A stretch of DNA of 64,000 nt from Palsa-504 sp963795795 (GTDB lineage: Bacteria > Actinomycetota > Actinomycetes > Streptosporangiales > Streptosporangiaceae). Made by a program: the position numbers and the translations under genes. Under the pieces are notes generated by a model. That model saw nothing but the letters and a program-made list of their open reading frames with translations, was not told the DNA's origin and did no database searches. The stretch lies in NCBI GenBank assembly GCA_963795795.1, contig CAWCJS010000034.1:558001-622000 (forward strand). Reading direction: 5' to 3'. Positions 63,300-64,000 of this stretch are shown piece by piece; the first letter of the stretch is position 1; each line of letters opens with the position of its first letter.

Positions 63300-63485
63300 T
63301 TACCAGCTCGACTTGGTGATGCCGGGCAGTTCGCCGCGGTGCGCCATCGTGCGGAAGCAGATCCGGCACAGGCCGAACCTGCGGTAGACCGCACGCGGCC
63401 GCCCGCAGCGGGCGCACCGCGTGTACCCCCGCACCTGGAACTTGGGGGTCCGCTTCTGCTTGACCACCAACGCCTTCTTCGCCAT
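63300..63485 (-). CDS. rpsZ: 30S ribosomal protein S14, zinc type (type Z)
   Basis: A 61-residue uS14 of the short zinc form. The ribbon C24-x-x-C27 and C40-x-x-C43 (TRCARCGRPRAVYR, GLCRICFR) is complete. ATG at 63485, 3 bp after rplE. The position between rplE and rpsH is normal for the spc operon. Confidence 0.97.
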   Translation of the reverse strand: MAKKALVVKQKRTPKFQVRGYTRCARCGRPRAVYRRFGLCRICFRTMAHRGELPGITKSSW

Positions 63486-63488
63486 TTG

Positions 63489-64000
63489 TCACCCCTCCCT
63501 GAAGGGGAAGCCGAGCCGCCGCAGCAGGGCGCGACCTTCGGCGTCGTTGGTTGCGGTGGTCACGAGCGTGATGTCCATCCCGCGCTGCCTGTCCACCTTG
63601 TCCGGGTCGATCTCGTGGAACATGACCTGCTCGGTCAGGCCGAACGTGTAGTTCCCGTGACCGTCGAACTGCTTGTCGGACAGGCCGCGGAAGTCGCGGA
63701 TCCGGGGCAGCGCGATCGAGAGCAGACGGTCGAGGAACTCCCACATGCGGTCGCCGCGCAGCGTGGTGTGCGCGCCGATGGGCATGCCCTCGCGCAGCTT
63801 GAACTGCGCCACCGACCGCTTCGCCTTGGCCACCGCCGGCTTCTGGCCGGTGATCGTGGCCAGGTCGCGCACCGCCCCCTCGATGAGCTTGGCGTCCCTG
63901 GCCGCCTCGCCGACGCCCATGTTGACCACGATCTTGACCAGCCCGGGAATCTGCATCACGTTGCGGTACCCGAACTCTTCCCTGAGCGCGGGGGCGATCT
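63489..64000 (-). CDS. rplE: 50S ribosomal protein L5, 5' end outside the window
   Basis: The C-terminal 169 or so residues of uL5; the start lies beyond 64000. The frame reads IAPALREEFGYRNVMQIPGL, then VVNMGVGEAARD, TGQKPAVAKAKRSVAQFKLREGMPIGA, DFRGLSDKQFDGHGNYTFGLTEQVMF and the RLGFPFREG end. No internal disruption. Confidence 0.97.
   Translation of the reverse strand, partial: IAPALREEFGYRNVMQIPGLVKIVVNMGVGEAARDAKLIEGAVRDLATITGQKPAVAKAKRSVAQFKLREGMPIGAHTTLRGDRMWEFLDRLLSIALPRIRDFRGLSDKQFDGHGNYTFGLTEQVMFHEIDPDKVDRQRGMDITLVTTATNDAEGRALLRRLGFPFREG

Overview
The window is high-GC (roughly 70%) chromosomal DNA from an actinobacterium. The evidence is gene order and content: a ribosomal-protein run rplE to secY-adk-map-infA-rpmJ-rpsM-rpsK-rpsD-rpoA-rplQ-truA, then rplM-rpsI-glmM-nnr-alr-tsaE; a conservon-type kinase/DUF742/GTPase cluster; an XRE plus DUF397 pair; many GTG starts; and stop/start overlaps of the ATGA/GTGA type. 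A Streptosporangiales-like or neighbouring lineage is plausible, but I cannot place it further from sequence alone. No rRNA, tRNA, CRISPR array, insertion sequence or prophage was seen.

Layout. 1-3.2 kb: start of a divergent acyl-CoA ligase-like gene, an aldehyde dehydrogenase translationally coupled to inorganic pyrophosphatase, and an SDR. 3.2-8.8 kb (minus): four-gene operon phaC, phaZ, acyl-CoA dehydrogenase and a benzoylformate-decarboxylase-like ThDP enzyme. 8.9-13.9 kb: a redox/stress island bounded by two paralogous MarR regulators (HdeD-like membrane protein, F420/NADP reductase-like protein, LtrA, aldo/keto reductase), with repeated ACTTGA-N4-TCAAGT operators. 13.9-19.1 kb: GntR regulator, divergent amino-acid permease, SDR, PucR-type regulator and a B12-binding protein. 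19-24 kb: LCP cell-wall ligase, a DUF6542-like membrane protein and a PcrA/UvrD helicase. 24-30.3 kb: a conservon without its usual roadblock gene, next to a whiJ/abaA-like set (RsbW-like ATPase, DUF397, XRE). 30.3-34.1 kb: PIG-L deacetylase, a frameshifted APC permease and a saccharopine-dehydrogenase-like protein. 34.4-39.5 kb: form II CO-dehydrogenase-like coxSLM-coxG plus a nitroreductase. 39.7-42 kb: secreted beta-propeller protein and prolyl iminopeptidase. 42-51 kb (minus): glmM-nnr-alr-tsaE-hypothetical-tsaB-rimI-tsaD behind rplM-rpsI. 51-64 kb: truA and the alpha/spc ribosomal operon region, leaving the window inside rplE.

The most unusual signal is a perfectly conserved 16-bp word, ACCACCGCTCGTTCGG. 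It occurs four times: between ppa and an SDR, inside an insertion in the helicase gene, at the 5' end of tsaE, and at the 5' end of truA. Three copies also share CGGGG(G/C) at a fixed 4-bp distance. It falls in different reading frames and on both strands, so it behaves as a DNA-level element rather than a protein motif. Other leads are the MarR operator set, a perfect GntR-promoter inverted repeat, the roadblock-less conservon, five frameshifts clustered in one permease, a His-to-Tyr change at a catalytic position of the ThDP enzyme, and three 36-bp repeats carrying Shine-Dalgarno-like sequences upstream of a DUF1707 gene.
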